From: Pseudaeromonas paramecii
GTDB taxonomy: Bacteria; Pseudomonadota; Gammaproteobacteria; Enterobacterales; Aeromonadaceae
Assembly (NCBI RefSeq): GCF_039540575.1
Contig: NZ_BAABFC010000016.1
Location: forward strand, 1 to 64,000
Direction: 5' to 3'
DNA: 64,000 nt
In this document: one piece after another, positions 8,135 through 16,977 of the stretch
Position numbering within the stretch: position 1 is the first letter of the stretch
Layout of the letters: the number at the start of each line of letters is the position of its first letter
Translations under genes and position numbers: made by a program
The notes under the pieces: model-generated
The model's database searches: none
What the model was told of the DNA's origin: nothing
The model's input: the letters and a program-made list of their open reading frames with translations, nothing else

Positions 8135-9325
8135 TCAGGTGACGAAGAACTTGGCATTGACCCAGGCCACCACGAAGTAGCCGGCCAGCATGGCCGAGCA
8201 GGCCAGCATCAAGGGCCGCAGCAAGGGCTTGTTGCGCACCAGCAGCACCAGCGCCAGCATGGTGGGATAGAGGGCAAACAGATAGCGCGGAATGGCATTG
8301 GTGCTAGTCATCAGGGGCACAAAGATGCAAATAAGCATGAACAGCGCCTCGCCATAGCGCTTCTGCCAAAACAGATAGCCATTGAGCAACCAGCCCAGCA
8401 GGATCACCACCGACAGATAATACTTGCGACCGCCAGTCTCGAAGCCGTCCCACCAATACTCGAACGGGTTGTCGAGGATGCGTCCCCAGGCCAGCTGGAT
8501 ATGCTTGAAGGCGAAGGCATCCCCCACATGAAAGTGCATGTAGAGCATGAAGCTAAACAGCGCCAGCGGAATGCACCAGAGGGTCAGCAGCACCCGCAGC
8601 CCGCGATCGCCAAACCGCAGCAGCTCACGCCAGCCATATTCCTGCACCGCCAACACCAGCACGGGAAACACCACCATGACCCCCAGGTTACGGGTGGCCG
8701 CCATCAAGATGCCGGCGATGGCCACCCCCAGCCACTGATGACGATAGCCAAACAGGAACAGCGCCAGCATCATGGCCAGGAAGGGGGCCTCGGTATAGGG
8801 GGCGATGAAATAGACAGAATAGGGCGAGAAGGCCAGCAACAGCACACCGAACCGTGACAGCTCCAGGCTCAGCCCCAACTGGCGCAGGCAGAGGAAGAAC
8901 AGCGGCAGCGCGGTCATGAAGCTGAGGTTGGCAATCAGGTAGAAGGCCTTGAGAGTGCCGATCCCCAGCAGTGCCCCGAGGGCGTGGCCCAGCATGGGAA
9001 ACAATGGGAAAAACGCCCAGTTGGAGCCATGCCCCGTGGTCATACCAAAGGGATAGGGGTCATAGCCCACATCGCCAATCCCCAGAAACCAGCTACAGTC
9101 GAACTGGCAGAAGATCTGGGGTATCTCCACCTCGACTGAATCCAACAGCCCCTGTTGGATAGGATCGACCAAGTCGGTCTCCACGTTGTAGTGCATGGCA
9201 CCAAAATAGCCGATGGCATAGAAGAGCACCCGGCTAAGGACGAAAGCCAGCAGCATCAGCAACCAATCCCGCCGACCTATGTGCAGGGGCATGTGGCGAA
9301 TGGATACGGTGTCGCTACGAGTCAC
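8135..9325 (-). CDS. Multispanning GT-C glycosyltransferase, PIG-V/mannosyltransferase-like
   Basis: A 396-residue inner-membrane protein with many hydrophobic segments. It carries the block FDCSWFLGIGDVGYDP and WAFFPLFPML, typical of PIG-V-like GT-C transferases that use polyprenyl-phosphate sugars, with the catalytic acidic residue probably in the first periplasmic loop. It is the last gene of a four-gene minus-strand unit (10719-11261, GT2, GtrA, this gene). The GT2 would load a sugar onto undecaprenyl phosphate, GtrA would help flip it, and this enzyme would transfer it outside. Donor and acceptor are unknown. Confidence 0.75.
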   Translation of the reverse strand: MTRSDTVSIRHMPLHIGRRDWLLMLLAFVLSRVLFYAIGYFGAMHYNVETDLVDPIQQGLLDSVEVEIPQIFCQFDCSWFLGIGDVGYDPYPFGMTTGHGSNWAFFPLFPMLGHALGALLGIGTLKAFYLIANLSFMTALPLFFLCLRQLGLSLELSRFGVLLLAFSPYSVYFIAPYTEAPFLAMMLALFLFGYRHQWLGVAIAGILMAATRNLGVMVVFPVLVLAVQEYGWRELLRFGDRGLRVLLTLWCIPLALFSFMLYMHFHVGDAFAFKHIQLAWGRILDNPFEYWWDGFETGGRKYYLSVVILLGWLLNGYLFWQKRYGEALFMLICIFVPLMTSTNAIPRYLFALYPTMLALVLLVRNKPLLRPLMLACSAMLAGYFVVAWVNAKFFVT

Positions 9326-9352
9326 GACGTCTCCTTGTTAAACAACAATCGG

Positions 9353-9724
9353 TCAAACAAAAACCCAGATCCGGGACAGCAGGTAGGTCAGCAGGGTCAC
9401 CGCCAGGGTAGCGATCACGATCGGAACCAGGCCACTGAGTCCGGCCCACAGCAACCCCAGCAGCAAGAGGTTGCGCACCGCCAGGGAGAAGAGTGCCACC
9501 AGCAAAAATTTGCTCGCCGCCCCCTGCTTCTGGAAGGTGATGTAGCGATGACCAAAAAATGAGAACCAGAAGGCGACGAAGAAGGCCGCGGTGCTCACCA
9601 GGTTTTCAGCCAGCCCAGGCCACAGCCAGAGCTGCAAGGCCGAGCTGCCCAGGTCGATCAGGGTGGCGCCACCGCCCACCAGGCCGAAACGGCACAGTCG
9701 CCAGAATTCCTCCCGGGAGATCAT
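9353..9724 (-). CDS. GtrA-family membrane protein (probable lipid-linked sugar flippase)
   Basis: A 123-residue protein with four predicted membrane helices and the GtrA pattern (FGLVGGGATLIDLGSSALQL near the start, FWFSFFGHRYITFQKQG in the middle). GtrA proteins are thought to move undecaprenyl-phosphate-linked hexoses to the periplasm. Its ATG overlaps the stop of the upstream GT2 gene by four bases, indicating translational coupling with the partner it usually works with. Confidence 0.88.
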   Translation of the reverse strand: MISREEFWRLCRFGLVGGGATLIDLGSSALQLWLWPGLAENLVSTAAFFVAFWFSFFGHRYITFQKQGAASKFLLVALFSLAVRNLLLLGLLWAGLSGLVPIVIATLAVTLLTYLLSRIWVFV

Positions 9725-10698
9725 GCCGTCTCCTGCTTTGACTCACGAGCATACTGACCGTAGACCCCTTCGAGGATGTACACGGGGCGCTGTTTCACCT
9801 CCAGGAACATGCGGCCTATGTACTCCCCCAGGATACCGATGGAGAGCAACTGCATGCCGCCAAAGAACAGCACCACCGTCATCAAGGAGGCGTAACCCGG
9901 AATGTCCACCCCGGTCACCAGCACCTTGATGATGACGATCAGCATGTAGAGGAAACTCAACATGGCCACACCGGCACCTATGTAACTCCACACCCGCAGC
10001 GGCCAGCTGGAGAAGCTAAACAGCCCATCCAGTGCCAGATTCCACAGCTTCCAGTAGTTGAACTTGCTCTCCCCGGCCTGGCGGGCCGGGCGCTCGTAGG
10101 GTACCCCCACGGACTTGAAACCGGCCCAGGCAAACAGCCCCTTCATGAAGCGATTGCGCTCGGGCAGCTGGTTGATGGCCGCCACCACCCGCTTGTCCAT
10201 CAGGCGGTAATCACCGGCATTTTCCGGGATCTTGGTGGTGGTGGAGACGGCATTGAAGAAGCGGTAGAAGCCGCCGGCGGTCAGCCGCTTCATCGCCGTA
10301 TCGGCGGAGCGATCCACCCGCACCCCGTATACCGTATCGAAGCCGGCCTGCCACTGGCGGACAAACTCCTCGATCAGCGCCGGCGGGTCCTGCAGATCCA
10401 CGTCCATCGGGATCACCGCATCGCCCCGGGCATGGGCCAGACCGGCGGTCATGGCCGCCTCCTTGCCAAAGTTGCGCGCCAGGTTGAGCAGTGTGATGCG
10501 GGGATCACGGGCGATCAGCGTCTCTATGACCTCGCGGGTGCGATCCCGGCTGCCGTCATTGACGAACAGGATCTCCAGTCGTTCCTTGAGACCAGGCAAG
10601 GCCGCATCAATTTGGCTAACGAAGGTCTCGACGCTTTCTTCCTCGTTGAAAACGGGAACCAGCAAGGTCAGGGTAAAGGGCATGGCAAATTCAGACAT
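9721..10698 (-). CDS. Family 2 glycosyltransferase, GtrB/DPM1-type (polyprenyl-phosphate sugar synthase)
   Basis: The N-terminal catalytic domain starts LTLLVPVFNEEESVETF and has NDGSRDRT and the DVDLQDPP metal/nucleotide motif. Two C-terminal membrane helices (about 230-300) are followed by GEYIGRMFLEVKQRPVYIL, the signature of GtrB-like enzymes that make undecaprenyl-phosphate sugar from a UDP- or GDP-sugar. I use the ATG at 10698 (MSEFAMPF), which has a TTGGAG-like site; an ATG at 10710 is the alternative. It is coupled to gtrA by a 4-base overlap. Confidence 0.9.
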   Translation of the reverse strand: MSEFAMPFTLTLLVPVFNEEESVETFVSQIDAALPGLKERLEILFVNDGSRDRTREVIETLIARDPRITLLNLARNFGKEAAMTAGLAHARGDAVIPMDVDLQDPPALIEEFVRQWQAGFDTVYGVRVDRSADTAMKRLTAGGFYRFFNAVSTTTKIPENAGDYRLMDKRVVAAINQLPERNRFMKGLFAWAGFKSVGVPYERPARQAGESKFNYWKLWNLALDGLFSFSSWPLRVWSYIGAGVAMLSFLYMLIVIIKVLVTGVDIPGYASLMTVVLFFGGMQLLSIGILGEYIGRMFLEVKQRPVYILEGVYGQYARESKQETA

Positions 10699-10718
10699 GC
10701 AGGACTCCAAGGCAGGGC

Positions 10719-11261
10719 CTAGTCAAGGTTGGTCATGATCAATGATTGGAAATACAGGGGCTCGCAGGGGCTCAGGGTCACCAGGTTCGGCTGGTCAGGA
10801 TCTGCCACCAAGCCATCGCTGGGTATCAGCACGGCAAAGGACTGGCTGCCGGCCTCGGCAAACTTGACGGTTTCTTGCCAGCGGCCCTGCCCCACGGTCA
10901 AGGTGCAACCCGCCACCGGCACCGTCAGGGTACCGGACAAGCGCAGCGGACCATCCACCTTGTGCAAGATAAAATAGAGGCCGCCGGGCTCACTCAAGAG
11001 CGACCCCTTGCCAGTTTCATCTGGAATATGCCAGCCCTCACGGGTCAGGAAGGGAACCCGCTCCACCACCAGATCCATCGGCGCCCCCGGCACATAGGCC
11101 AGAGTCTGATAACGGGACCAGAAGCGGGTCTTGAGCTCCAGGTAGTAATAACGGTAGGCCAGGCTCACCTTGGGATGAGCCGCCAGATAGAGCACCGCCA
11201 GGTAGTAGCCGGACAGCGCCAAGAGCAAGGCCAACATGGCCACTTTCATCATCCGCGACAT
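10719..11261 (-). CDS. Unknown membrane-anchored protein in the glycosyl-transfer operon
   Basis: Not recognised. The start at 11261 (MSRMMKVAMLALLLAL) gives 180 residues with one N-terminal membrane helix (about 4-26) and a periplasmic remainder of mostly beta character. A longer in-frame start at 11390 adds unconserved sequence. The C-terminal half has two Cys (in VAGCTLTVG and SPCEPLYFQ) that could form a disulfide. It leads the operon ahead of the GT2, GtrA and GT-C genes, 20 bases before the GT2. Possible roles are an acceptor or an accessory factor for the sugar-transfer system; this is inference from position. Confidence 0.6.
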   Translation of the reverse strand: MSRMMKVAMLALLLALSGYYLAVLYLAAHPKVSLAYRYYYLELKTRFWSRYQTLAYVPGAPMDLVVERVPFLTREGWHIPDETGKGSLLSEPGGLYFILHKVDGPLRLSGTLTVPVAGCTLTVGQGRWQETVKFAEAGSQSFAVLIPSDGLVADPDQPNLVTLSPCEPLYFQSLIMTNLD

Positions 11262-11488
11262 GCTAATGCCACACTCCCAAAAAAGTGTTGCCATGCTAAT
11301 GCAGCCGGGGCGAAAACAACAGGCCCCGTAAGCTTGTTGGGGATATTTTTCCACGATGTGACCCTGGCCTAGCCACGATGACAAGGCCAAGCAAAAGCCA
11401 TTGCCATGTGGACAATAACCCGCACAATGGAGACATGTTTTATTGGCCCTGCGCCGCCGCTTTTTTCCTTACCTAACAGGACAGTCCC

Positions 11489-11989
11489 ATGAACATGAAT
11501 CATGCTCAGCGCCTTATCCTCAGCAACCAGTACGAGATCCTCATCGGCATGCATCCGGAACGGGCCGCCCACTATCGCCGTTGCCAGACCATCATAGAGC
11601 GGGGTTACTGCCTGGAGCTGCTGGAGTTGGAGAAATCCTTCGGCCACCTCACCGAGGAGACCTGCCGGGAGGTGCACAGCACCCTGGAGATGTACCACGC
11701 GCTAAAGGTTTCATACGAAAATCTGCCTGCCACCGAGGCGCAAGAAATCGCCGCCAACCGGCTGGAATACATCGGCTACTCTCGCGGCCATGAAAAGGAG
11801 CTGGCGGATTATGTTTGCTTTGTGCTGGATGAGGAGGGCAAGTTTGCCGCCCTGGGCAAGTCAGGCAAGGCCCTGGATGCCGAACTGGCCATGCGGGACA
11901 AGTATCAGCGTATGCTGGCCGCCTGGCAGGAGTGCCCGCGCCATTACAAGCTCTCCATCCAGGAAATCCGCAAGATCCTCAATGCCTGA
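11489..11989 (+). CDS. yfbU: YfbU family protein
   Basis: A 166-residue protein closely following E. coli YfbU: AQRLILSNQYEIL at the start, QTIIERGYCLEL, EETCREVHSTLEMYHAL, and KYQRML...ECPRHYKLS near the end. The biochemical function is not established. It is monocistronic, divergent from the glycosyl-transfer operon, and followed by a GC-rich hairpin at 12021-12042 that may serve as a shared 3' structure with fbp. Confidence 0.93.
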   Translation: MNMNHAQRLILSNQYEILIGMHPERAAHYRRCQTIIERGYCLELLELEKSFGHLTEETCREVHSTLEMYHALKVSYENLPATEAQEIAANRLEYIGYSRGHEKELADYVCFVLDEEGKFAALGKSGKALDAELAMRDKYQRMLAAWQECPRHYKLSIQEIRKILNA

Positions 11990-12090
11990 TCCCTCGCCAC
12001 ACGGCTGAGCAAGCCGATCCCCCGCCCCGCAACTGGGGCGGGATTCAAACCAGCCGCAGTGACCTCCTGGCCCGCCAGCGTATCCAGCAG

Positions 12091-13140
12091 TCAATGACCG
12101 TACTGTGCCAGCAGCTGCTGTAGCTGCAACACCATCTCCCGGGAGCCGGCATAGAAGGGGGTGCGTTGGTGCAGCGCCTGGGGCTGCAGATCCAAAATCG
12201 GTGTCACCCCATCGGTGGCCAGGCCCCCCGCCTGCTCGATGAGCAGGGCCAGCGGATTGCACTCGTACAGCAGCCGCAACTTGCCCTGGGGCGCATTGCT
12301 GCCGGACGGATACAGATAGATGCCGCCCTTGAGCAGGTTGCGATGCACGTCCGCCACCAGAGAGCCGATGTAGCGGGCCGTGTAGGGCCGCCCCTCATGG
12401 GCATCGATGGCCTGGCAGAACTTCAGGTACTGCTTCACCCCGGCGGGAAACTTCAGGTAGTTACCCTCGTTGATGGAGTAGATGCGCCCCTGGGGCGGGA
12501 TCTGCATCTGGGGATGGGACAGGCAGAAGCTGCCGATGGACGGGTCCAGGGTAAAGCCGTTCACCCCGCGCCCCGTGCTGTACACCAGCATGGTGGAGGA
12601 GCCGTAGATGATGTAACCCGCCGCCACCTGGGCCCGCCCGGTTTGCAGAAAGTCTTGCTGCTGCACCGGCGTATTCACCGGTGTCAGGCGCCGGTAGATG
12701 GAGAAGAGGGTCCCCACTGAGACGTTGACGTCTATGTTGGAGGAGCCATCCAGGGGATCGATCAACACCACATACTTGGAGTGCCGCCCCTGCAAGGGGT
12801 CGAAGGCGACAAACTCCTCCTCCTCCTCGGAAGCCAGGCCGCACACCTCGCCGCGGGCCGCCAGCGCCAGCTTGAACTGCTCATTGGCATACCAGTCCAG
12901 CTTCTGCTGCTCCTCCCCCTGCACATTGGTCTGGCCCATGGAGCCCAGGATGTGATGGCTCAGTCCCGCCCTGTTGATCTCGCGATTGACTATCTTGGCC
13001 GCCAGTTCGATGGAGGAGAGCAAGGAGCTCAGCTCGCCGGTGGCATGGGGAAAGTCCGCCTGCTGACGGATGATAAACTCGCCGACCGTGGTCCCGATCG
13101 GCATGGCTTCCTGCACAACAACCTGTTTGACTTCCTGCAT
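12091..13140 (-). CDS. fbp: Class 1 fructose-1,6-bisphosphatase
   Basis: Hydrolyses fructose-1,6-bisphosphate in gluconeogenesis. The metal-binding motif DPLDGSSNIDVN and the loop GLASEEEEEFVAF are intact, as are the sugar-phosphate residues around GSLVADVHRNLLKGGIYLYP. At 349 residues it is about a dozen longer at the N-terminus than E. coli Fbp. The ATG at 13140 has GGAGGT six bases upstream, so I keep the longer start; the ATG at 13104 aligns with shorter homologues. Confidence 0.96.
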   Translation of the reverse strand: MQEVKQVVVQEAMPIGTTVGEFIIRQQADFPHATGELSSLLSSIELAAKIVNREINRAGLSHHILGSMGQTNVQGEEQQKLDWYANEQFKLALAARGEVCGLASEEEEEFVAFDPLQGRHSKYVVLIDPLDGSSNIDVNVSVGTLFSIYRRLTPVNTPVQQQDFLQTGRAQVAAGYIIYGSSTMLVYSTGRGVNGFTLDPSIGSFCLSHPQMQIPPQGRIYSINEGNYLKFPAGVKQYLKFCQAIDAHEGRPYTARYIGSLVADVHRNLLKGGIYLYPSGSNAPQGKLRLLYECNPLALLIEQAGGLATDGVTPILDLQPQALHQRTPFYAGSREMVLQLQQLLAQYGH

Positions 13141-13231
13141 GGCAACACCTCCACTGAAAACGCTTTCTGAACCATAGCGTCATTCGGGCAGCCACCATAG
13201 AAGAATCGATTCAGCAGATGAGGGTAAGCAG

Positions 13232-13263
13232 AAAAACGCGACGCCGCTCACAGGGAGCGGCGC
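13232..13263 (-). terminator. Terminator of the msbA-lpxK-ycaR-kdsB unit
   Basis: On the minus strand GGCGCCGCTC and GAGCGGCGTCGC form a stem with a short loop, followed by GTTTTTC, immediately after the kdsB stop. Confidence 0.7.
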
Positions 13264-13267
13264 CTTT

Positions 13268-14023
13268 TCAACCTCGGGCGGCCACCAGGGCGCAGACCCG
13301 GGCCAGATCCTCCGGGGTATCCACCCCGGCCGGCGGCACCGCCTCGGCCAGGGCCACATGGATACGCTCGCCATGCCAGAGCACGCGCAGCTGTTCCAAC
13401 GATTCGATCTGCTCCAGCGGGCTGACCTCCCAGGCCAGGTAGCGGGCGATGAAGCCGGCGCGATAGGCGTAGATCCCCAGATGCCGGGCATAAACCTGAC
13501 GCCACTGCCGGGGCTGCTGGGCAAAGCCGTCTCTGTCCCAGGGAATGGGCGCCCGGCTGAAGTAGAGGGCGTAGCCCTGGGCGTCCATCACCACCTTGAC
13601 CGCATTGGGGTTGAAGATCTCCGCCTCTGACTCGATGGGCACCGCCAGGGTGGCCATGGGTGCCTGGCTGTGGGCCAGGTTATTGGCCACCTGGCTGATG
13701 ATCTGCGGCGGGATCAGGGGCTCATCCCCCTGCACGTTCACCACTATGGTGTCCTCGGCAAAGCCGTAGCGCTGGCACACCTCCGCCAACCGTTCCGTGC
13801 CGGAGTTGTGCTGGCGGCCGGTGAGACACACCTCCACACCGGGCAGCTGCACCGCCTGGGCCACCCGCTCGTCATCGGTGGCAACGATCACCTGGCTGGC
13901 GCCGGCCTGCAGCGCCTGCTGGGCCACCCACTGGATCATGGGCTTGCCGTGAATGTCCGCCAGGGGCTTGCCGGGCAGCCGGGTGGAGTCGTAACGCGCC
14001 GGTATCACCACCACGAAGCTCAT
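13268..14023 (-). CDS. kdsB: 3-deoxy-manno-octulosonate cytidylyltransferase (CMP-Kdo synthetase)
   Basis: Activates Kdo with CTP for lipopolysaccharide inner-core synthesis in the cytosol. The nucleotidyltransferase opening VVIPARYDSTRLPGKPLADI and the block VVNVQGDEPLIP are intact. 251 residues, the normal size. The start overlaps the ycaR stop by four bases, so it is coupled to the lpxK-ycaR pair as in E. coli. Confidence 0.97.
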   Translation of the reverse strand: MSFVVVIPARYDSTRLPGKPLADIHGKPMIQWVAQQALQAGASQVIVATDDERVAQAVQLPGVEVCLTGRQHNSGTERLAEVCQRYGFAEDTIVVNVQGDEPLIPPQIISQVANNLAHSQAPMATLAVPIESEAEIFNPNAVKVVMDAQGYALYFSRAPIPWDRDGFAQQPRQWRQVYARHLGIYAYRAGFIARYLAWEVSPLEQIESLEQLRVLWHGERIHVALAEAVPPAGVDTPEDLARVCALVAARG

Positions 14024-14208
14024 GCCGGCAACTCGTCGCTGGTCAGTTGACGGGCGCGGTTTTCCAGCAGCACCGGAATGTCCTCCTCGATGGGATAGGC
14101 CAGGCGATCCACCCGGCAGACCAGCTCGGCCTTGGCCTTGTCATAGGTCAGTTTGCCCTTGCAGACCGGGCAGGCGACGATATCGAGCAACTTAGGATCC
14201 AGTGCCAT
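14020..14208 (-). CDS. ycaR: Trm112 family protein YcaR
   Basis: A 62-residue protein with LLDIVACPVCKGKL and ...LVCRVDRLAYPIEEDIPVLL, the zinc-ribbon-like Trm112/YcaR pattern. The exact role in bacteria is unclear. It overlaps the 3' end of lpxK by 17 bases and kdsB by four, matching the conserved lpxK-ycaR-kdsB order. Confidence 0.93.
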   Translation of the reverse strand: MALDPKLLDIVACPVCKGKLTYDKAKAELVCRVDRLAYPIEEDIPVLLENRARQLTSDELPA

Positions 14209-15169
14209 GAGAGCGCTCCTTCATAAAAGTGAGAATACGTTGGGCCAGGGCGTCAGGCAGCTGAGCCGCCACCGGCAAATACCACCAGTCGGCCAGGGCA
14301 AAGGCCCGGCACTTGACCGCATCCTTTTCGGTCATCAGCAGGGGCCGCTGGCTAAATTGTTGATGCAGTGCCTGGGCATCGAAGGCCTGATGATCGGCAA
14401 AGGGCACCGCCTGCACCAGCCGGTAACCCAGCTGGCGCAAGGTGGCAAAGAAGCGCGGCGGATGACCTATGCCCGCCAGGGCATCCACCTCCCGGGCCTC
14501 CAGTCCGGTGCTGTCATCCAGCACGCGCCGGGGCAATGCCGGCACCAGCGTCATGGCCAGCTCGCCGGGCTGCGGCGTGCCACCGTTGCAGATCACCGCC
14601 GTCACCGAGGCCAGGCGCTCCGCCCCCTCCCGCAGCGGCCCCATGGGCAGCAGGGCGCCATTGCCCAGGCGACGCTCGCCATCCATGACCACCAGCTCCA
14701 GATCCCGCGCCAGGGCGTAGTGCTGCAGGCCGTCGTCGCAGAGGATCACATCCACCCCCTGCTGCTCCAGGCAGCGCACGGCCTCGGCCCGCTTGGGGGC
14801 GACGGCCACCGGGCAGCCGGTGCGCCGGGCGATGAGCACAGGCTCATCCCCCGCCTCGGCGGTACTGGTGGTGGGTGTCAGCAGCAGCGGATAGCGCGCC
14901 GCCTGGCCGCCGTAGCCGCGACTCACCACCCCGGGCCGGTAACCCGCCGCCTGCAACCGTTCCACCAGCCAGATCACCACGGGGGTCTTGCCGTTGCCAC
15001 CGACGCTGAGGTTCCCCACCACGATCACCGGCAGGGGCGAACGATAGGCCGACAGCAGACCGGCGCGATACAGGGCCCGCCGCAGCCGGCTGACCGCACC
15101 GAACAGCACGGACAGCGGCCACAACAGGTAGCGCCAGGGGCTGGGACGAAACCAGAAGCCGGGTGTCAT
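14192..15169 (-). CDS. lpxK: Tetraacyldisaccharide 4'-kinase
   Basis: Phosphorylates the 4' position of the lipid A disaccharide at the inner membrane. The P-loop GNLSVGGNGKTPVVIWL (about 56-72) is intact, with the usual N-terminal hydrophobic helix region and the DDGLQHY motif. 325 residues, typical. The ATG overlaps the msbA stop by four bases. Acts directly upstream of the MsbA flippase in the pathway. Confidence 0.96.
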   Translation of the reverse strand: MTPGFWFRPSPWRYLLWPLSVLFGAVSRLRRALYRAGLLSAYRSPLPVIVVGNLSVGGNGKTPVVIWLVERLQAAGYRPGVVSRGYGGQAARYPLLLTPTTSTAEAGDEPVLIARRTGCPVAVAPKRAEAVRCLEQQGVDVILCDDGLQHYALARDLELVVMDGERRLGNGALLPMGPLREGAERLASVTAVICNGGTPQPGELAMTLVPALPRRVLDDSTGLEAREVDALAGIGHPPRFFATLRQLGYRLVQAVPFADHQAFDAQALHQQFSQRPLLMTEKDAVKCRAFALADWWYLPVAAQLPDALAQRILTFMKERSHGTGS

Positions 15170-16944
15170 TGCCCGGCCTCGGCCTCGCCGCCCTGGGTGC
15201 GACGCAGGGCCGCATAGGCACCGCCCAGGGCCAGCAGGCTGGCGTGATCGCCCCGCTCGACTATGACCCCCTCATCGATCACCACTATCTCGTCGGCCTG
15301 CTCTATGGTGGAGAGGCGGTGGGCGATCACCAGGGTGGTTCGGCTCTGACACAGGCGATCCAGCGCCTCCTGAATGGCCCGCTCGGACTCGGTATCCAGG
15401 GCCGAGGTGGCCTCGTCCAGCAGCAATATGGGGGCATCCCGCAGCAGAGCCCGGGCGATGGCGATGCGCTGGCGCTGCCCGCCGGAGAGGTTGGCGCCGT
15501 TCTCGCCGATCAGGGTGTCGTAACCCGCCGGCATCTTGTCGATAAACTCGTGGGCATTGGCCAGCCGGGCCGCCGCCTCGATCTGTTCGCGGCTGAACTG
15601 ATCTTGCGCCGCATAGGCGATGTTGTTGGCCACCGTATCGTTGAACAGGTGCACCTGTTGCGAGACCAGGGCGAACTGGCGCCGCAGATCCGCCAGCCGA
15701 TAGGCCTCGATGGGCTCACCGTCCAGCAGGATCTGGCCCTGCTGCAGATCGTAGAAACGGGTCAGCAGGCTGGCGATGGTGCTCTTGCCGGAGCCGGAGC
15801 GCCCCACCAGGGCCACCGTCTTGCCGGGGGCGATATGCAGGTTGAGATCCCGCAGCGCCGGAGTCTCCTTGGTGGGATAGGTGAAGGTCACCCCACGGAA
15901 CTGAATGTCGCCGCGAGCCCGCTCCAGACTCAGGCTGCCGGTGTCCTTCTCCCCTTCCATGTCCAGCAAGCCGAACAGGCTCTGGCAGGCGGCGATGCCG
16001 CGCTGGAACTGGGCATTGATCTGGGTGAGGTTCTTCAGGGGCTTGAGCAGCATCATCATGGAGGTGACCATGAGGGTGAAGGTACCGGCGCTCAGGGTCT
16101 CCTTGACCCCGTCCAGGGTAGCGACAAACAGCAGCACCGCCAGGGCCAATGAGGCGATGAGCTGCACCACGGGAGAGCCGATGGCATCGGCCACCACCAG
16201 CTTCATGTTCTGCTGGCGTACCCGATTGCTGACCCCTTCGAAACGCTGGGCCTCCACCTGCTGACCGCCGAACATCAGCACCTCCTTGTGGCCACGCAAC
16301 ATCTGCTCGGTGGCGGTGGTGATGTTGCCCATGGCCTGCTGGATGTGCCGGCTCAGGCGGCGGAAACGGCGGCTGATGATGGCAATCAGCACCCCCACCA
16401 GGGGCCCCACCAGGAAGAAGATCAAGGACAGCTGCCAGGAGTGGTAGAACATGAGCCCCAGCAGACCGATGACGGTGGCCCCTTCGCGGACCAGGGAGAC
16501 TAGCGTGCTGCTGGCGGCGGATGACACCTGGCCGGCGTCATAGGTGACCTTGGAGAGCAGGTTGCCGGTATTGTGCTGATCGAAGAAGCGCATGGGCATC
16601 TGCATCAGGTGGCTGAACACCTGGCGTTGCAGCTTCATCACCACGTGGTTGCCCACCCAGGCCATGAAGTAGTTGGACAGAAAGTTGCACACCCCCCGCA
16701 AGAAGACGATGCCGATGACGAAAAACGGCATCCACTTGAGCACATCCGGATTCTTGCCGGAGAGACCCTCGTCGATCAGCGGCTGGATGGAGTAAACGAA
16801 GGTGGTATCCACGGCGGCATAACCGGCCATCCCCAGGATGGCCAATACCAGGCCCGCCTTGCGCTCCTTCACATAGCCCAGCAGGCGTTTGAGGATGGCG
16901 GCGTCGTCCTGCTCGCTACGGGGCAGGGAATTGGAATGGTCCAT
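15166..16944 (-). CDS. msbA: Lipid A export ABC transporter/permease MsbA
   Basis: Flips lipid A-core across the inner membrane. 592 residues: six membrane helices in the N-terminal half and an ABC ATPase in the C-terminal half with Walker A GRSGSGKST, signature LSGGQRQR, and Walker B LLLDEATSALD. First gene of the msbA-lpxK-ycaR-kdsB unit, 33 bases downstream of comEC on the same strand. Confidence 0.96.
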   Translation of the reverse strand: MDHSNSLPRSEQDDAAILKRLLGYVKERKAGLVLAILGMAGYAAVDTTFVYSIQPLIDEGLSGKNPDVLKWMPFFVIGIVFLRGVCNFLSNYFMAWVGNHVVMKLQRQVFSHLMQMPMRFFDQHNTGNLLSKVTYDAGQVSSAASSTLVSLVREGATVIGLLGLMFYHSWQLSLIFFLVGPLVGVLIAIISRRFRRLSRHIQQAMGNITTATEQMLRGHKEVLMFGGQQVEAQRFEGVSNRVRQQNMKLVVADAIGSPVVQLIASLALAVLLFVATLDGVKETLSAGTFTLMVTSMMMLLKPLKNLTQINAQFQRGIAACQSLFGLLDMEGEKDTGSLSLERARGDIQFRGVTFTYPTKETPALRDLNLHIAPGKTVALVGRSGSGKSTIASLLTRFYDLQQGQILLDGEPIEAYRLADLRRQFALVSQQVHLFNDTVANNIAYAAQDQFSREQIEAAARLANAHEFIDKMPAGYDTLIGENGANLSGGQRQRIAIARALLRDAPILLLDEATSALDTESERAIQEALDRLCQSRTTLVIAHRLSTIEQADEIVVIDEGVIVERGDHASLLALGGAYAALRRTQGGEAEAGQ

Positions 16945-16977
16945 AGATCTCAGTGCTGGCGGAGTAAAGCCGCCATT

